Source: Conchocele bisecta
Taxonomy: Eukaryota; Mollusca; Bivalvia; Lucinida; Thyasiridae
DNA: 64,000 nucleotides
NCBI GenBank assembly: GCA_029237695.1
Contig: CM055271.1
Coordinates: 32,298,462 to 32,362,461 of the forward strand
Direction: 5' to 3'
The position numbers and the translations under genes are program-made. Shown in pieces: positions 12,141 through 23,226 of this stretch; within the stretch, counting starts at the first letter, position 1, and each line of letters starts with the position of its first letter. Below the pieces are notes generated by a model. That model did not search any database, had not been told where the DNA came from, and saw only the letters and a program-made list of their open reading frames with translations.

Positions 12141-14100
12141 ACCGTCACGCCTTGGTTAAGGTTTTTAGTCAGCCTTGTATACGGAATACTACTGGCCCTA
12201 CACCCACCATACTTGGACAACTTCATCTCCTAGTGATGTACATCAATAACCCCTGATCTATATTTGACCTTGACCTACATTTCCTCTTCAATTACTTAGT
12301 TAATTTCCCTTGGTTAAGGTTTTTAGTCAACCATGGTTAAGGTTTTTAGTCAAGCTTGTACATGGAATATTGTTGTGCATACAGACACCATACTTGGACA
12401 ACCTTTTCTCATAGGGATGTACATCACTAACCCCTGATCTATATTTGACCTTGACCTAAATTTCCTCTTCTATTACTTAGTTAATTCTCCTTGGTTAAGG
12501 TTTTTAGTCAAGCTTGTATATGGAATAATCCTGGCCCTACACCCACCATACTTGGACAACTTCATCTCCTAGGGATGTACATCAATAACCCTTGATCTAT
12601 ATTTGACCTTGACCTACATTTGACCTTGACCTACATTTCCTCTTGAATTACTTAGTTAATTCTCTTTGTTTAAGGTTTTTAGTCAAGCTTGTAGATGGAA
12701 TACTCCTGGCCCTACACCAACCATACTTGGACAACTTTATCTCTTAGTGATGTACATCAACAACCCCTGACCTATATTTGACTTTGACCTACATTTAACC
12801 TTGAATTACTTAGTTAATTCCCCTTGGTTAAGGTTTTTAGTCAACCTTGGTTAAGGTTTTTAGTCAAGCTTTCTACATGGAATACTATTGTGCATACAGA
12901 CACCATACTTGGACAACCTTTTCTCATAGCGATGTACATCAATAACCCCTGATCTATATTTGACCTTGACCTACATTTCCTCTTGAATTACTTAGTTAAT
13001 CCCCCTTGGTTAAGGTTTTTAGTCAAGCTTGTATATGGAATACTACTGGCCCTACACCCACCATACTTGGACAACTTCATCTCCTAGTGATGTACATCAA
13101 CAACCCCTGATATATATTTCACCTTGACCTATATTTCCTCTTCAATTACTTTTTTAAGTCACCTTGGTTAAGGTTTTTAGTCAACCTTGGTTAAGGTTTT
13201 TACTCAAGCTTGTACATGGAATACTATTGTGCATACAAACACCATACTTGGACAACCTTTTATCATAGGGATGTACATCAATAACCCCTGATCTATATTT
13301 GACCTTCACCTACATTGCCTCTTCAATTACTTAGTTAATTCTCTTTGGTTAAGGTTTTTAGTCAACCTTGTAGATGGAATACTCCTGGCCCTACACCAAC
13401 CATACTTGGACAACTTCATCTCCTAGTGATGTATATGAACAACCCCTGACATATATTTCACCTTGACCTACATTTAACCTTGAATTAATTAGTTAATCCC
13501 CCTTGGTTAAGGTTTTTAGTCAAGCTTGTATATGGAATACTATTGTGCATACAGACACCATACTTGGATAACTTTTTCTCATAGAGATGTACATCAATAA
13601 CCCCTGACCTATATTTTACCTTCTCCTACATTTAACCTTGAATTACTTGGTTAATGTTTATAGTCAAGCTTGTATATGGAATACTCCTGGGCCTACACCA
13701 ACCATACTTGGACAACTTCATCTCCTAGTGATGTACATCAATAATCCCTGACCTATATTTGACCTTGACCTACTTTTATCATTGGATTACTTAGTTATTT
13801 CCCCTTGGTTAAGGTTTTTAGTCAAGCTTGTATATGGAATACTCCTGGGCCTACAGCAACCATACTTGGAAAACTTCATCTCCTAGTGATGTACATCAAT
13901 AACCCCTGACCTATATCTGTAATTGACCTACATTTAACCTTGAATTACTTACTTAATTTCCATTGGTTAAGTTTTTTAGTCAACCTTGGTTAAGGTTTTT
14001 ATGTAGGCCGCAGCCACCTTGTTTGTCAAGCTATGTGTACATCGACAACAACCCTCGTAGTCGAGCTATGCTGTTCTCCTACAGCTCTTGTTGTTTTTTC
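12055..14100. mobile_element. Repeat-cored element with 11 tandem units (pearl/Helitron-like)
   Basis: The left edge has TAGCTCGACTA and the right edge the inverse TAGTCGAGCTA followed by CTACAGCTCT. A GTCGGC microsatellite (12103-12143) follows the left edge. The core has 11 units spaced 144-182 bp, marked by CATACTTGGA at about 12209, 12389, 12548, 12722, 12904, 13072, 13243, 13401, 13559, 13703 and 13861. Each holds GGTTAAGGTTTTTAGTCAAG and GACCTTGACC blocks. Elements with a tandem core between conserved ends are known from bivalves as pearl elements. The assignment here is inference. Confidence 0.72.
12103..12143. repeat. GTCGGC microsatellite
   Basis: About six perfect GGCGTC hexamers at the left edge of the repeat-cored element. 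Confidence 0.9.
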
Positions 14101-14159
14101 ATAAAATATTCAATGCGCATTTAAGGCATTTGTACTCAGATCATTTCAAACGCATATTT

Positions 14160-14780
14160 GCAAGCGTCTCTCGAGTGTTAAGGACAACAACACAAACTAT
14201 TTTTGAATGTAATAACTAGAATAGTTCGCCTGCTATATTCAGTATGTTTTCTGATGTAGCATAAATCGGGCTAGATAGCCCAGATACAACGACTGTTTCT
14301 GCCTTCCGTTACTTTCGCTGCATTCGGCCCATTCGCACAGGTCCGCGGTTTGTCGGCTGTTTCAACAGTGGAGAATTCCGAAGATGGTAAAATTTGTGTC
14401 TAATTTTGTATTATTATTATTAAATATCCGCCCCCCCCCCCCAAAAAAAAAAACAACAAATAAATAAAAAATATATATTATATATTTCTTTGAAAACCGA
14501 TGTCGGCTAGTTAATATATACTGTTTATAAAAATTGAAACTTAATATTTATCTGTGTATGGAAGTACGGATAATTCCGAAGCTGTGTGTGGAAGTGGGAT
14601 AATTCCGAAGCTGTTCGTGTATTCGTGTATTATCGCCCTTGGGGACTCTCTTCAGCGTTGAGATAAAAGCATATTTAGTCTTCAACGACAACACAAATAT
14701 TTTGAAATGCAGTAACTTCGTAAGCTATATTCAATATACTTTCCGATGTTATATACATTTTGTTTTAGAAGAATTTTTCC
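14160..14780. repeat. Diverged direct duplication, ~480 bp apart
   Basis: The block at about 14165-14265 (ACAACACAAACTATTTTTGAA, then AGTATGTTTTCTGATGT) recurs at about 14685-14750 (ACAACACAAATATTTTGAAA, then ATATACTTTCCGATGT). The short ATAATTCCGAAGCTGT lies twice between them (14570 and 14600). A C/A homopolymer pair is at 14432-14452. Confidence 0.5.
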
Positions 14781-15058
14781 CTTCGGGCCAGATTATTCGT
14801 CGCCCGTATTAGTTAAATACCACCTGTCGTAAAAAGTTGTCGTTTCTATTTTCACCCATATAGGTACATACATATCGTTGCTTTCAACAAGATACAAAAT
14901 CGGAACTTGAAACAGCCCAGCGGTCCTAGTATCGTCAAATGTCTTCAATTAAACCGATTTACACAGGGCCATGATGAAAACACGTTTGAAATTTTTATGG
15001 TAGATTAAAAAAATATATCCTGATATGCCCCTAACTTGTCGCTTCATACTTGTTCCAG

Positions 15059-15240
15059 CGACAGCATGGTCGGTCGTGTTTCGCGGCGTGGCCGGCAATG
15101 GAGTTGGTGACGTGTATCATGCCTGGTTGGGCGACACCGCAGTAACCGATGACGTCACGTGCTGTGATGTAGACAGCACGTGCACTGATCACTACCGGAA
15201 TCCAGCGCTGGATGATTGGTCGACTCTTGGAATTACGAAG
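15059..15240 (+). CDS. Internal exon of a host gene, extracellular-type protein
   Basis: A 182-bp exon with good coding character in a non-coding neighbourhood. The acceptor is TTGTTCCAG at 15050-15058. The exon completes a phase-1 codon and then reads WSVVFRGVAGNGVGDVYHAW near its start, a cysteine cluster (TCCDVDSTCTDHY) and ends LDDWSTLGITK. The donor reads AAG then GCGAGT, which matches the strict consensus of GC-AG introns. The next exon is at 22824-22981. The pattern of paired cysteines and 'Y..P.LD.W' recalls uncharacterised secreted proteins of marine invertebrates (recollection, unchecked). No membrane segment or catalytic motif is visible. The upstream exon carrying the signal peptide was not found in the window. 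Confidence 0.6.
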
Positions 15241-15277
15241 GCGAGTAGAACAGAGCAATATGAAGCAGCTACACATA

Positions 15278-15512
15278 TGAGACAGGCCATGTGATGTTGT
15301 ATCTAAGATGAGAGCGATTTTTCATGAAAAGTATTTACAAATAAATACATATTTCCCTTAAAATAATGTCGAAAGCTGACGCAAAGGTCAGGGCAAATGA
15401 GAATTCCACATTTGCTATGAAGATTTCGTCACTTTTCGTTTTTATTTACAAAAAAATATCATAGTTTCTGTAAATATTTTCATGAAAAGTTTTCTTAGGT
15501 ACAATCGCAGGT
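15278..15512. repeat. Fold-back related to the MITE at 7012
   Basis: TGAGACAGGCCATGTGATGT at the left and AGGTACAATCGCAGGTGATT at the right are remnants of inverted ends. The inner arms TTTTTCATGAAAAGTATTTA and TATTTTCATGAAAAGTTTTC pair. Inserted 38 bp after the exon donor. Confidence 0.55.
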
Positions 15513-16580
15513 GATTCTAGCGTGCCTTGGGTGGTCAATTATTGTTTGTATATACATGAAAAATCTTTCTGAACAATGTACAAAACAATTCAAATGCGCC
15601 CGTGTCTGAAGATTAAAAATTATGAAAGGTACAAAACTAGCATTCGACACCGTTGTATGAAAATCCTACACGAAGTCGAAAATTCATACTCGCCTATACA
15701 ACGTGTTACAGCGCATAAATTTTACAGTTGCTAATACATGTACATGTATATACATCTCAAAGATTTCGAGTGTAAACTGTGCCAAAAACGCGTCACACAA
15801 ACCTAAATTCGCTTTTTAAAATCAAACACATCCAATTCCTCATATAGTCAGTCGTCAATTGTCACGAGTTTAGCTTCCTTGTGAAATTCCTTTGCACACA
15901 TATATGCAAATTATCTATGACGTCATGATTCCATTGGTATATGACAATATACCGTTATATATGATACATATATACTATCCAACGATCATGACATGACTAT
16001 ATATGTACACAGCTGATATTCCTCGTGTGAACCTATAAGCTTTGATAGTTTTGTAATAAAATGTGAGTAGTCACATTGTGTCTAATGGTATGTGTGATGA
16101 AGCTTCACATTTATTTGTACCACTAATCGAGACAAAATAGTCGAATATTCGCGGGTACTCCGGTTTCCTCAGACACAAATGATAAATAGGTTTGTACTTC
16201 ATAAGTTACAAAGAGACCAATCAAAAGATAAGTAAGTATGTATATATGTATAAATGTGTAGATCTGAGGGAGGAAACAGTCTAAAATGAATGTATTAAAC
16301 ATCTGTATATCAATTGATAACATCGGTATTGTGTTTTGAATATTTCAGATGACTAGTTTGGTGCATAGTGTACAGGAAAATATATTGTAGCACGCTGTAG
16401 ACACTTGTCTTTAGAATGCTGTGCACCATATTTATTAGTGTTTCTGTCATAGTATTTACTGTATATGTCGTACAATACAAGATGTGAAACTGGGTGATAG
16501 CATATACGAACTAAGATGTTTGAGTTTGCAACTATATGTGTAGTATGGTATCAACAACACAAACAATGTTACGTATATAT

Positions 16581-17121
16581 TAGGGATGGCAACGAATGGT
16601 AAAAATGGTATTGGAATATTCGATTGGCTATTCGAATATTTATTCGAATATTCGGAACCACCCAACCTCTAAATCTCCTCACTATTACGGAATTGACACC
16701 GGCAACACGTCTCGGATAAATTGAGTTCCCACGTGCTTCAAATAATAATAAATTAACTATTTTTTCAAGCGAGTACAAAATTAATGTCCAAGGATCAACA
16801 ATTACGCTATTTAATGCAATTAAACTTTATTAAGGTACGGATTAAACACCTACAAGCCTTCAGGCTGTCAAAACAATACCGTGTTATTAATTGTCGATAT
16901 TAGGGACAAGCAAACTTTGACGCGATACCGTATTAATCGTCGATAACGGACAATACAAACGTTGACACGTGCCGGGATCAATTGCTGTATGTGCGACGGT
17001 GATACATAAGTAAACCAAACAATACCTTGAAATAAGTTTTCCATTGGAATACCAAACTGATATTCGAATATTCGGTCAATAAACATATATTCGAATATTC
17101 GAATATTCGTTGCCATCCCTA
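16581..17121. mobile_element. Non-autonomous hAT-type element (541 bp)
   Basis: The ends are TAGGGATGGCAACGAAT and its inverse ATTCGTTGCCATCCCTA. Next to them lie runs of the palindromic ATTCGAATATTCG. The element is flanked by an identical 8-bp duplication GTATATAT at 16573-16580 and 17122-17129. TAGGG-type ends with an 8-bp target duplication are diagnostic of hAT transposons. No transposase frame is present. Confidence 0.85.
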
Positions 17122-17129
17122 GTATATAT

Positions 17130-19327
17130 ACTGAACAAATAATGAAACGCTACAGTTTTCAAATTCCTAACATTTGAATTATGTGCATTAATGTGCACAA
17201 TCTGTGTATATTCGGAGACGGGCCGACTGGTACGAATAATTTTGCGGACAAGAAATGTATGTTTATTTTGGGCTGGCGGTAGGAAAACATGTAAAACAAG
17301 TTTTTTTTCCGTTTAATGGGGTCACGTAACACTTTTGAAAAGTATCAATATTGTGGATTCGAATAAGAATATTGTGTATGATTGGAAAAATATCAATATC
17401 ATTGAGACTGTAATGACATGGACACTGTCACTGATGGAAAACAATCAACACTAACATGCGATTGGCATGCTTCAATCGGATTTGACAACATTTTGTCACA
17501 CCAGTTTAGGGTGTTCTTTGGACGACTATAGCAAGGCTCAATGGGCATTACGTGAACGTTTTACATTTGCTACGTAAAGGATGACCGGTGTATGTTGGTG
17601 CTGCGAACAGGCAGATGAATATGTATTACATGATTTTGTAATTGCTCCCATTCTGTAACAGCGGGTCAAGAAACTTTTTCAATCGCACTTGACGTCGTGT
17701 ATTTGCTAAAAAAAAAAGGCAGAAAGCATTTGCATACGTTATACTGGTAGGTAAACAAGACATGAAATCAAAGTTTTATATTTGACACAAAGTCATTGAC
17801 GTCGACGGTTGGTATGACCACGTTACACACATCACACGTACGGACATGCATTCGTTGGTAGAGTACAGTAAGATGTTCCGACAAATTCTGATTTCTGCTA
17901 CATCAAGCGGATGAGTATCTTTTTTGGGGTACTTTCAAGATTATTGGATAGACACGATACTTAAGTCAACGACGCCAACAGCCAGAGACGTTAGATAAAT
18001 GTCAGACACGTGTCAGTGACTGATGGAACACATCCCACAACGTGCTATATGTCGTTTGTTTGGGCCAATGCGTAGATAAAGTTCAATGTTAATGAATTCC
18101 ACACAAGTTTGTGCTAGAAACTGAAACTTGCAAGTGATTGTTTCGACCCCCATGGTATTCAACGACACACACAGAGCACATTACTCCAGTTAACAATACA
18201 GTGGTTCAGATGGTTATAGAGGAATGTTATGCCAACAATAACATATTCAATTGTAATAGAACGCGGTTACACATTTGAAAATATCATAGTATACTTATGT
18301 ATGTAGCGTTACTTTTCGGTTCAGTATACTATATTATGTCTTTCATCACACATACACAGTCGATATATTTGGAACCAGTAATAATATTCACTGTAGTAAA
18401 TAATAAATAAGTCTGGCGAACAATGCTGACCATCAGTAAGTTTCAATAAACAGAAATGTGTACATGTACTATTATTTTATCACGGTGCTTGCAGCAGCCA
18501 CAATGAACATTTAAGAAGGTAACCAAAACCTGGCATGGAATTTGCAATGTTCAATCAACAGTAATCTAGAATCACATGCACTAATCATTCCAGAACAGAA
18601 TATAATATTCAGAATGATTAGGGTATTACATACTGTGTACTTACATGTATGATCTAGATTTGTATACAGTTGCACGAGTGTGATAAGGATCGACATTGAT
18701 CAGGAAGAAAGACAATTAAAAAAAAGAAATACAGGGCTGTCACACCCTGACCTCTCTATGTGTAACACATGTATGCGAATCCCAGTAGCAAAACAAACGA
18801 TAATGAAGTACAGTCGGTGTATACCCATGTGGTGCATAGCACACGCCAATTATCAGGCGAGCAGCTAGCACCGACGAGTTATTCGTACTAGATGTTCACT
18901 GGTTCGGATATTAAGTGTCCTATATATGTGAAATCCACTCTGATCCTCGAGAATTAGCTAATACCAAGGATCGGAAATTAAGCACGCAAATTTAAAATAT
19001 ATTTCATTTACTGGAATGTGTCCATCTATATGTGTATGCTACTTAGTACTGTCTTGAGATTATACATGATATGCAATGCTCTGTTGTGCTAACCCGGTCA
19101 TACATAACATATTTATACAAAATATAGCGATTTACATGATCTTCACGCATGCTAGCATGGCCATGTGTCTTGAAAATATTTATATACTGCCACAAAGTAA
19201 TGTCATCAAACTCCTTGTTATAACACATAGGCATGATACCATTACCTTTAATTGTACATATTATATCGTAAAACCTCTATAATGCAAGGTGATTAAATGT
19301 TATATTTTTCATTTTATAACAACTGCA
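17130..19327. other. Intronic non-coding stretch
   Basis: No coding motif. There is a small hairpin at 18586-18626 (CTAATCATTC pairing with GAATGATTAG) and otherwise no clear structure. Confidence 0.4.
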
Positions 19328-19399
19328 ATGGTCTAGTAACATAAGGCCGTAACTGCTATGCTAAAGCATAGCACTTACGACCTTATGTTACTAGACCAT
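19328..19399. repeat. Near-perfect hairpin with 35-bp arms
   Basis: ATGGTCTAGTAACATAAGG at the left is matched by its inverse ending 19399. The centre TGCTATGCTAAAGCATAGCA leaves almost no loop. Confidence 0.9.
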
Positions 19400-21070
19400 C
19401 GATATGTCAGAGGACAGCTGATCTTTAATATTGGAGTACATAGTTCACACTTGAATCCGAGGACCACTATACAATGTATTATCTGTGGATGTTTTGGAAG
19501 TTCCCCAGTTGTATTGAATATGTAAAAAATATACATTGACTAAATATACTGTGGTGTATTTGTGACATGGTAGTTTACCACATTAGGCTGAACTACTGGA
19601 ACTATGTTAGCTTAGAAGAATGGTTAAATCAGCATGACATAACCGGGGATAATTTATATGTTTAGTTTATTACAACAATTCATTGCCATATTGCATGTAG
19701 CTTCAAGAGGCCATGATTACCGTCTCTACTGGGTAGGAAATATGACTGTCTGGCAGTAATTGAATAATATGTGAACTCAATTGTATGTCATGAATATACA
19801 TTTTGAGGCGTTATCAAGACGAATAGATGCTATAGACATATGTTTTGAGGTCATCATGGTCATCGAGTGGATGTCTGTTAATAAAGATAACATTTGGAAG
19901 TAATATAGCAATACTATGCGTAGGCATATACTATCTGTGTCTCTTTAGAAGTCGTTTGATAATTAATATATGAGCATTAAATACAGCATGACCGATATAA
20001 ATTTGTACGCACGTTGAATTAGCATTATACATTTTACTTCAATTAATCAAAAGAAGACTGCAACCTGTAAGCCAAACATTGATAACCAACTGGAATGTCA
20101 GAAAGAACGCAATAATTCAATATGCATTACAGCTATCTATGTCGTGTTATTCATATACCAGATGAGATCTTAAATTATGTACACGCAATACATTTCATAT
20201 TAATAATTCGAAGAACTCTTGCAATGGTAACCAGCAAAACAATGTAATTGGTAATATCCTCGTATTCGAATTTAACGTCAGCTAACCTTTCAATTGTGTG
20301 CAAAGGTACTTACTTTAACTGCAGAAAAAAAATAAAGGTTTAAGTTCTATAAAGCGCATGACTTATGACGTTGTTTGTTACTTATTTTATTGACAGAAAC
20401 AATCAATCTGCGTTTATGTTATTTTAGAATCTTAATAAAGATTGCACGTGTTAAAATATCAGCATTTAAATACACACAATACATATAGTACATGTTCACA
20501 TCGAAATTTTGAAATCTATATTGCCATATGCTCGTCACGTATAGAGGGAACTGAAAAGTCTTCATTTGCGGTATTATAGTTATTATTCATGACAGTCAGG
20601 ATATGTGTTTTTATATCGAACCAACACATGTTTATCGCATTTTAGGACAACAATAGTGCACAATTTTGTGAATACATGATACATTACGTCAATTTGTAAT
20701 TCGTAGCCTGGTTACCAACGTCTATCAACAGTTTATCTTGTTGCACTTATAGGGTGACATGCATGAAAGTCATAGCTCTCAGCCATTAGAGACATGTACA
20801 CTTAGATATGCAGGCATTGCTCTATCATTAAACTATTTTGGGTGGGGCATTATAACAGACTATGACAATGGTATATTGTAAGGTTCGCTAATATCAGATA
20901 TATATGTTCTTAATATAAGCACGTTTACTGTATAATTTGTTCGAGTTTATGGTGTTTGGAAAATGAGGTATGTCACTTGTGAACAAGAAAGAGCGTCCAA
21001 AATAAATTTAACAGTTTGTTTTCAAATCATTTTACAAAACAGATCGTGTAAGTATCGACATTTCAATTAG
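19400..21070. other. Intronic non-coding stretch
   Basis: AT-rich, no gene or bounded repeat recognised. Confidence 0.4.
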
Positions 21071-21082
21071 TTTGTAATTCAA

Positions 21083-21470
21083 AGCTGGCTGCGAACATTG
21101 GTATCACGATTTGACAATGTATTGCACACCAGAATACACAATTAATCGTGGTAATGCCCTGCTATCAACTGTTATTGAAATGAAAATGTAGCATTTTTGG
21201 CTGCCATTCAAAATTGGCTGCGAACATTGGTATCGTGATTGGAAAAGGAATTACGCATCAGAATGCACAATTAATCGTGATAATACACTGCTTTAATGAT
21301 GTTATTGTGGACTAGAAGTGAACTTTTAGCATTTGGCGGCCATTTTGAATTTCAAAAATGCCTGCATCAGAATGCACAATACATCGTGTTAATACACTGC
21401 TATCAGCTGTTATTGTGGACAATAAGTGAACGTTGGTATTTTTAACGACCATTTATTAAAATGGCCGCCA
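21083..21470. repeat. Three degenerate direct repeat units, ~105-130 bp
   Basis: GGCTGCGAACATTGGTATC occurs at about 21088 and 21217. CATCAGAATGCACAAT occurs at about 21257 and 21366, with a related CACCAGAATACACAAT at 21127. Each unit contains TCGTG.TAAT.C.CTGCT and TTATTG. Confidence 0.7.
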
Positions 21471-21851
21471 TTTGCATAATCTGGGACGTAATAATTGACG
21501 CGATGTCTGTTCTTTTCAAATGTTATATGGATAAAGATGATGTCATCAAAACAAAAAGTTCGCGAAATTTCCACGTGAGAACAATTGACGACGGACTAAT
21601 ATCGATAAATATTAGCGGCCATCTTTGAAAATATCGAATCACGTCACACGCAGTGATTTGGTTGGCTAATGGAAAATGACGTCTCCAGTAAGCAACCAAA
21701 CCACTGCGTACACGTGATTGAAATCCATTTGATATCTGGGGCTCGGTGCATAAATTGTGCCCGACTCGTTCCATAAATGTCATAGCAATGGAAAATCGTT
21801 TGAGATCCTCTATATGTACTTTATGAATTGTGAAGTTTGCATGTTATTTTC

Positions 21852-22067
21852 TTCAACCCTTTCAACACCACAGGCCTGTATAGTGGTATTGACAAATAGT
21901 GACGAGCCGTATCATCAGGATCTGCACTTTTTGCAAGTCATTTTTGAGAACAAAAACACCCCCTTTTCACAAATGGACCAGTCTGAAAATCATTTTGTGA
22001 CAATTGGATTGGTCCGGAAATTAACATATACAAATCAATTCCAGTTACTTAGGGGTGAAAGGGTTAA
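21852..22067. repeat. Small MITE with AACCCTTTCA ends
   Basis: Begins TTCAACCCTTTCAACACC and ends AGGGGTGAAAGGGTTAA, inverted. The long frame covering it (21757-22113) is incidental. Confidence 0.6.
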
Positions 22068-22237
22068 TGAACGTGATGGAGACGCTTGCGTTGTGTTTTT
22101 TGCACTACAATAATTCCGTGGTGTCAAGTATCGCCATTCAACCTAGTTGTATCATTCGAATTGACTGATACAACAAATATGGTCAACGTGCAACTAGTTA
22201 TATGTTAAACATTGTCAATGCCTGCATTTTGTTCTCG

Positions 22238-22790
22238 GTCCGCAGCCCCACCGTAAACTGTTTCACGTCGAAATAGGCATCGGATTCGTGACGAATTCCA
22301 ATTCAGCTACATGTATAAGATATTGATAAAGACATTTTCGCCTAGCAAATGTCTTGCGCCGGTTAAAATACGAAAAATGCGTATATACGATACCTCTATG
22401 TAGAGCTCAGTGAAAATACGTCACGAAACCGGTGCAGTTTCGACATGAAACATTCTAATGCACTCTATAAATATCACGCAATCTGATTGGCTGATGGTCA
22501 TACATTACAGGTATATCATTGTTAATGAACGGTCGCAAATTATTTCAATATGTATTCCTACGCCAGTAGTAAAGGAGTGCATTAGAAATAGGTTAACCGC
22601 ATTGTAATTTTGAAATTTGCAGCGCATATCAGAAATGATAGGTCGGAAAACTTGTTTAATGGCTCCGCTAGCGCGTCGCCATTAAACAAATTTTCCGACC
22701 TATCATTTCCTGATATACGCCGCAAATTTGAAAATTACAATACAGTTAACCCTATATTTTACGCCGGCGCCGATTGCGGCACAAGTAAGG
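22238..22790. repeat. MITE family B, copy 2, split by a nested fold-back
   Basis: Left part 22238-22451 (GTTTCACGTCGAAATAGG through GAAACCGGTGCAG) and right part about 22754-22790 (TTTTACGCCGGCGCCGATTG) match the ends of the copy at 4537-4796. The fold-back at 22452-22756 interrupts it. Confidence 0.65.
22452..22756. repeat. Fold-back element, copy 1 (second copy at 38105)
   Basis: Starts ATTCTAATGCACTC and ends GTTAACCCTATA. Most of its right two-thirds is a palindrome with arms from GTTAACCGCATTGTAATTTT to TTTAATGGC around a centre CCGCTAGCGCG. The 38105-38412 copy is nearly identical. Confidence 0.85.
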
Positions 22791-22823
22791 TACATACCTC
22801 CTAAGTGTCAGTGTTTGTTGCAG

Positions 22824-22981
22824 GTGAAATTCTCATATTACAAAGGCGGTGTGGAAGTCCTCTATGTTGTATTTGACGGCACCGGAAGTACGCTGACCGA
22901 CTGGTTCCACGTGACTAGAATCATTGAGTCGTCGTACCCAGATCTAGCACAGCGCCCGTTCAATTATTTCTCGATTGCTGG
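22824..22981 (+). CDS. Second exon of the host gene
   Basis: A 158-bp exon bounded by TTTGTTGCAG and a GTATGT donor. It reads VKFSYYKGGVEVLYVVFDG at the start, then GTGSTLTDWFHVTRIIESSY and ends FNYFSIAG, closing in phase 2. Alternating hydrophobic residues suggest beta strands. Codon use is more GC-rich than the surroundings. It follows the exon at 15059-15240 in phase. The style (a beta-rich domain with 'W.....R...SS' and 'N.FSI.G') suits a secreted or cell-surface protein, but I cannot name the family. Downstream exons, starting with one base of a split codon, were not found before 26 kb. Confidence 0.6.
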
Positions 22982-22996
22982 GTATGTTGTTGGTGG

Positions 22997-23226
22997 CAGT
23001 TTCACTTAAACTTCGTAAAATGTTCGTAAGTGCAAATTTAGAATCGTCTGGAAATTTCAATTGATGGGTTTATATTTATTGAACATATGCTGCATATGCA
23101 GCCTATGCTCAATAAATGTAAATCCAATAATTGTTTAGAAGGAAACATGTTAATGTGAAATTTACAGAATATCATAAATTTTCGCTTACGAACATTTTAG
23201 TCGTACGAAGTTTAGTGAAACGGCTC
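22997..23226. repeat. MITE family D, copy 1
   Basis: The inverted ends GTTTCACTTAAACTTCGTA and TCGTACGAAGTTTAGTGAAA enclose a second palindrome centred on ATATGCTGCATATGCAGCC. Other copies are at 49441-49616 (one half) and 58281-58441. It starts about 15 bp after the exon donor. Confidence 0.8.

Larger units (their letters stand above)
15241..22823 (+). other. GC-AG intron of the host gene
   Basis: Starts GCGAGT at 15241 and ends TTGTTGCAG at 22823, about 7.6 kb. It contains the MITEs and repeats listed at 15278, 16581, 19328, 21083, 21852, 22238 and 22452. Continuity rests on matching phase and protein style, not on transcript data. Confidence 0.45.

Noticed and set aside
15031..15276. Minus-strand 81-codon frame over the first exon
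   Set aside because: Antisense shadow; splice signals, phase and residue pattern favour the plus strand.
21757..22113. 118-codon plus-strand gene
   Set aside because: Most of it lies in a small MITE, and its start and end fall outside any conserved motif.
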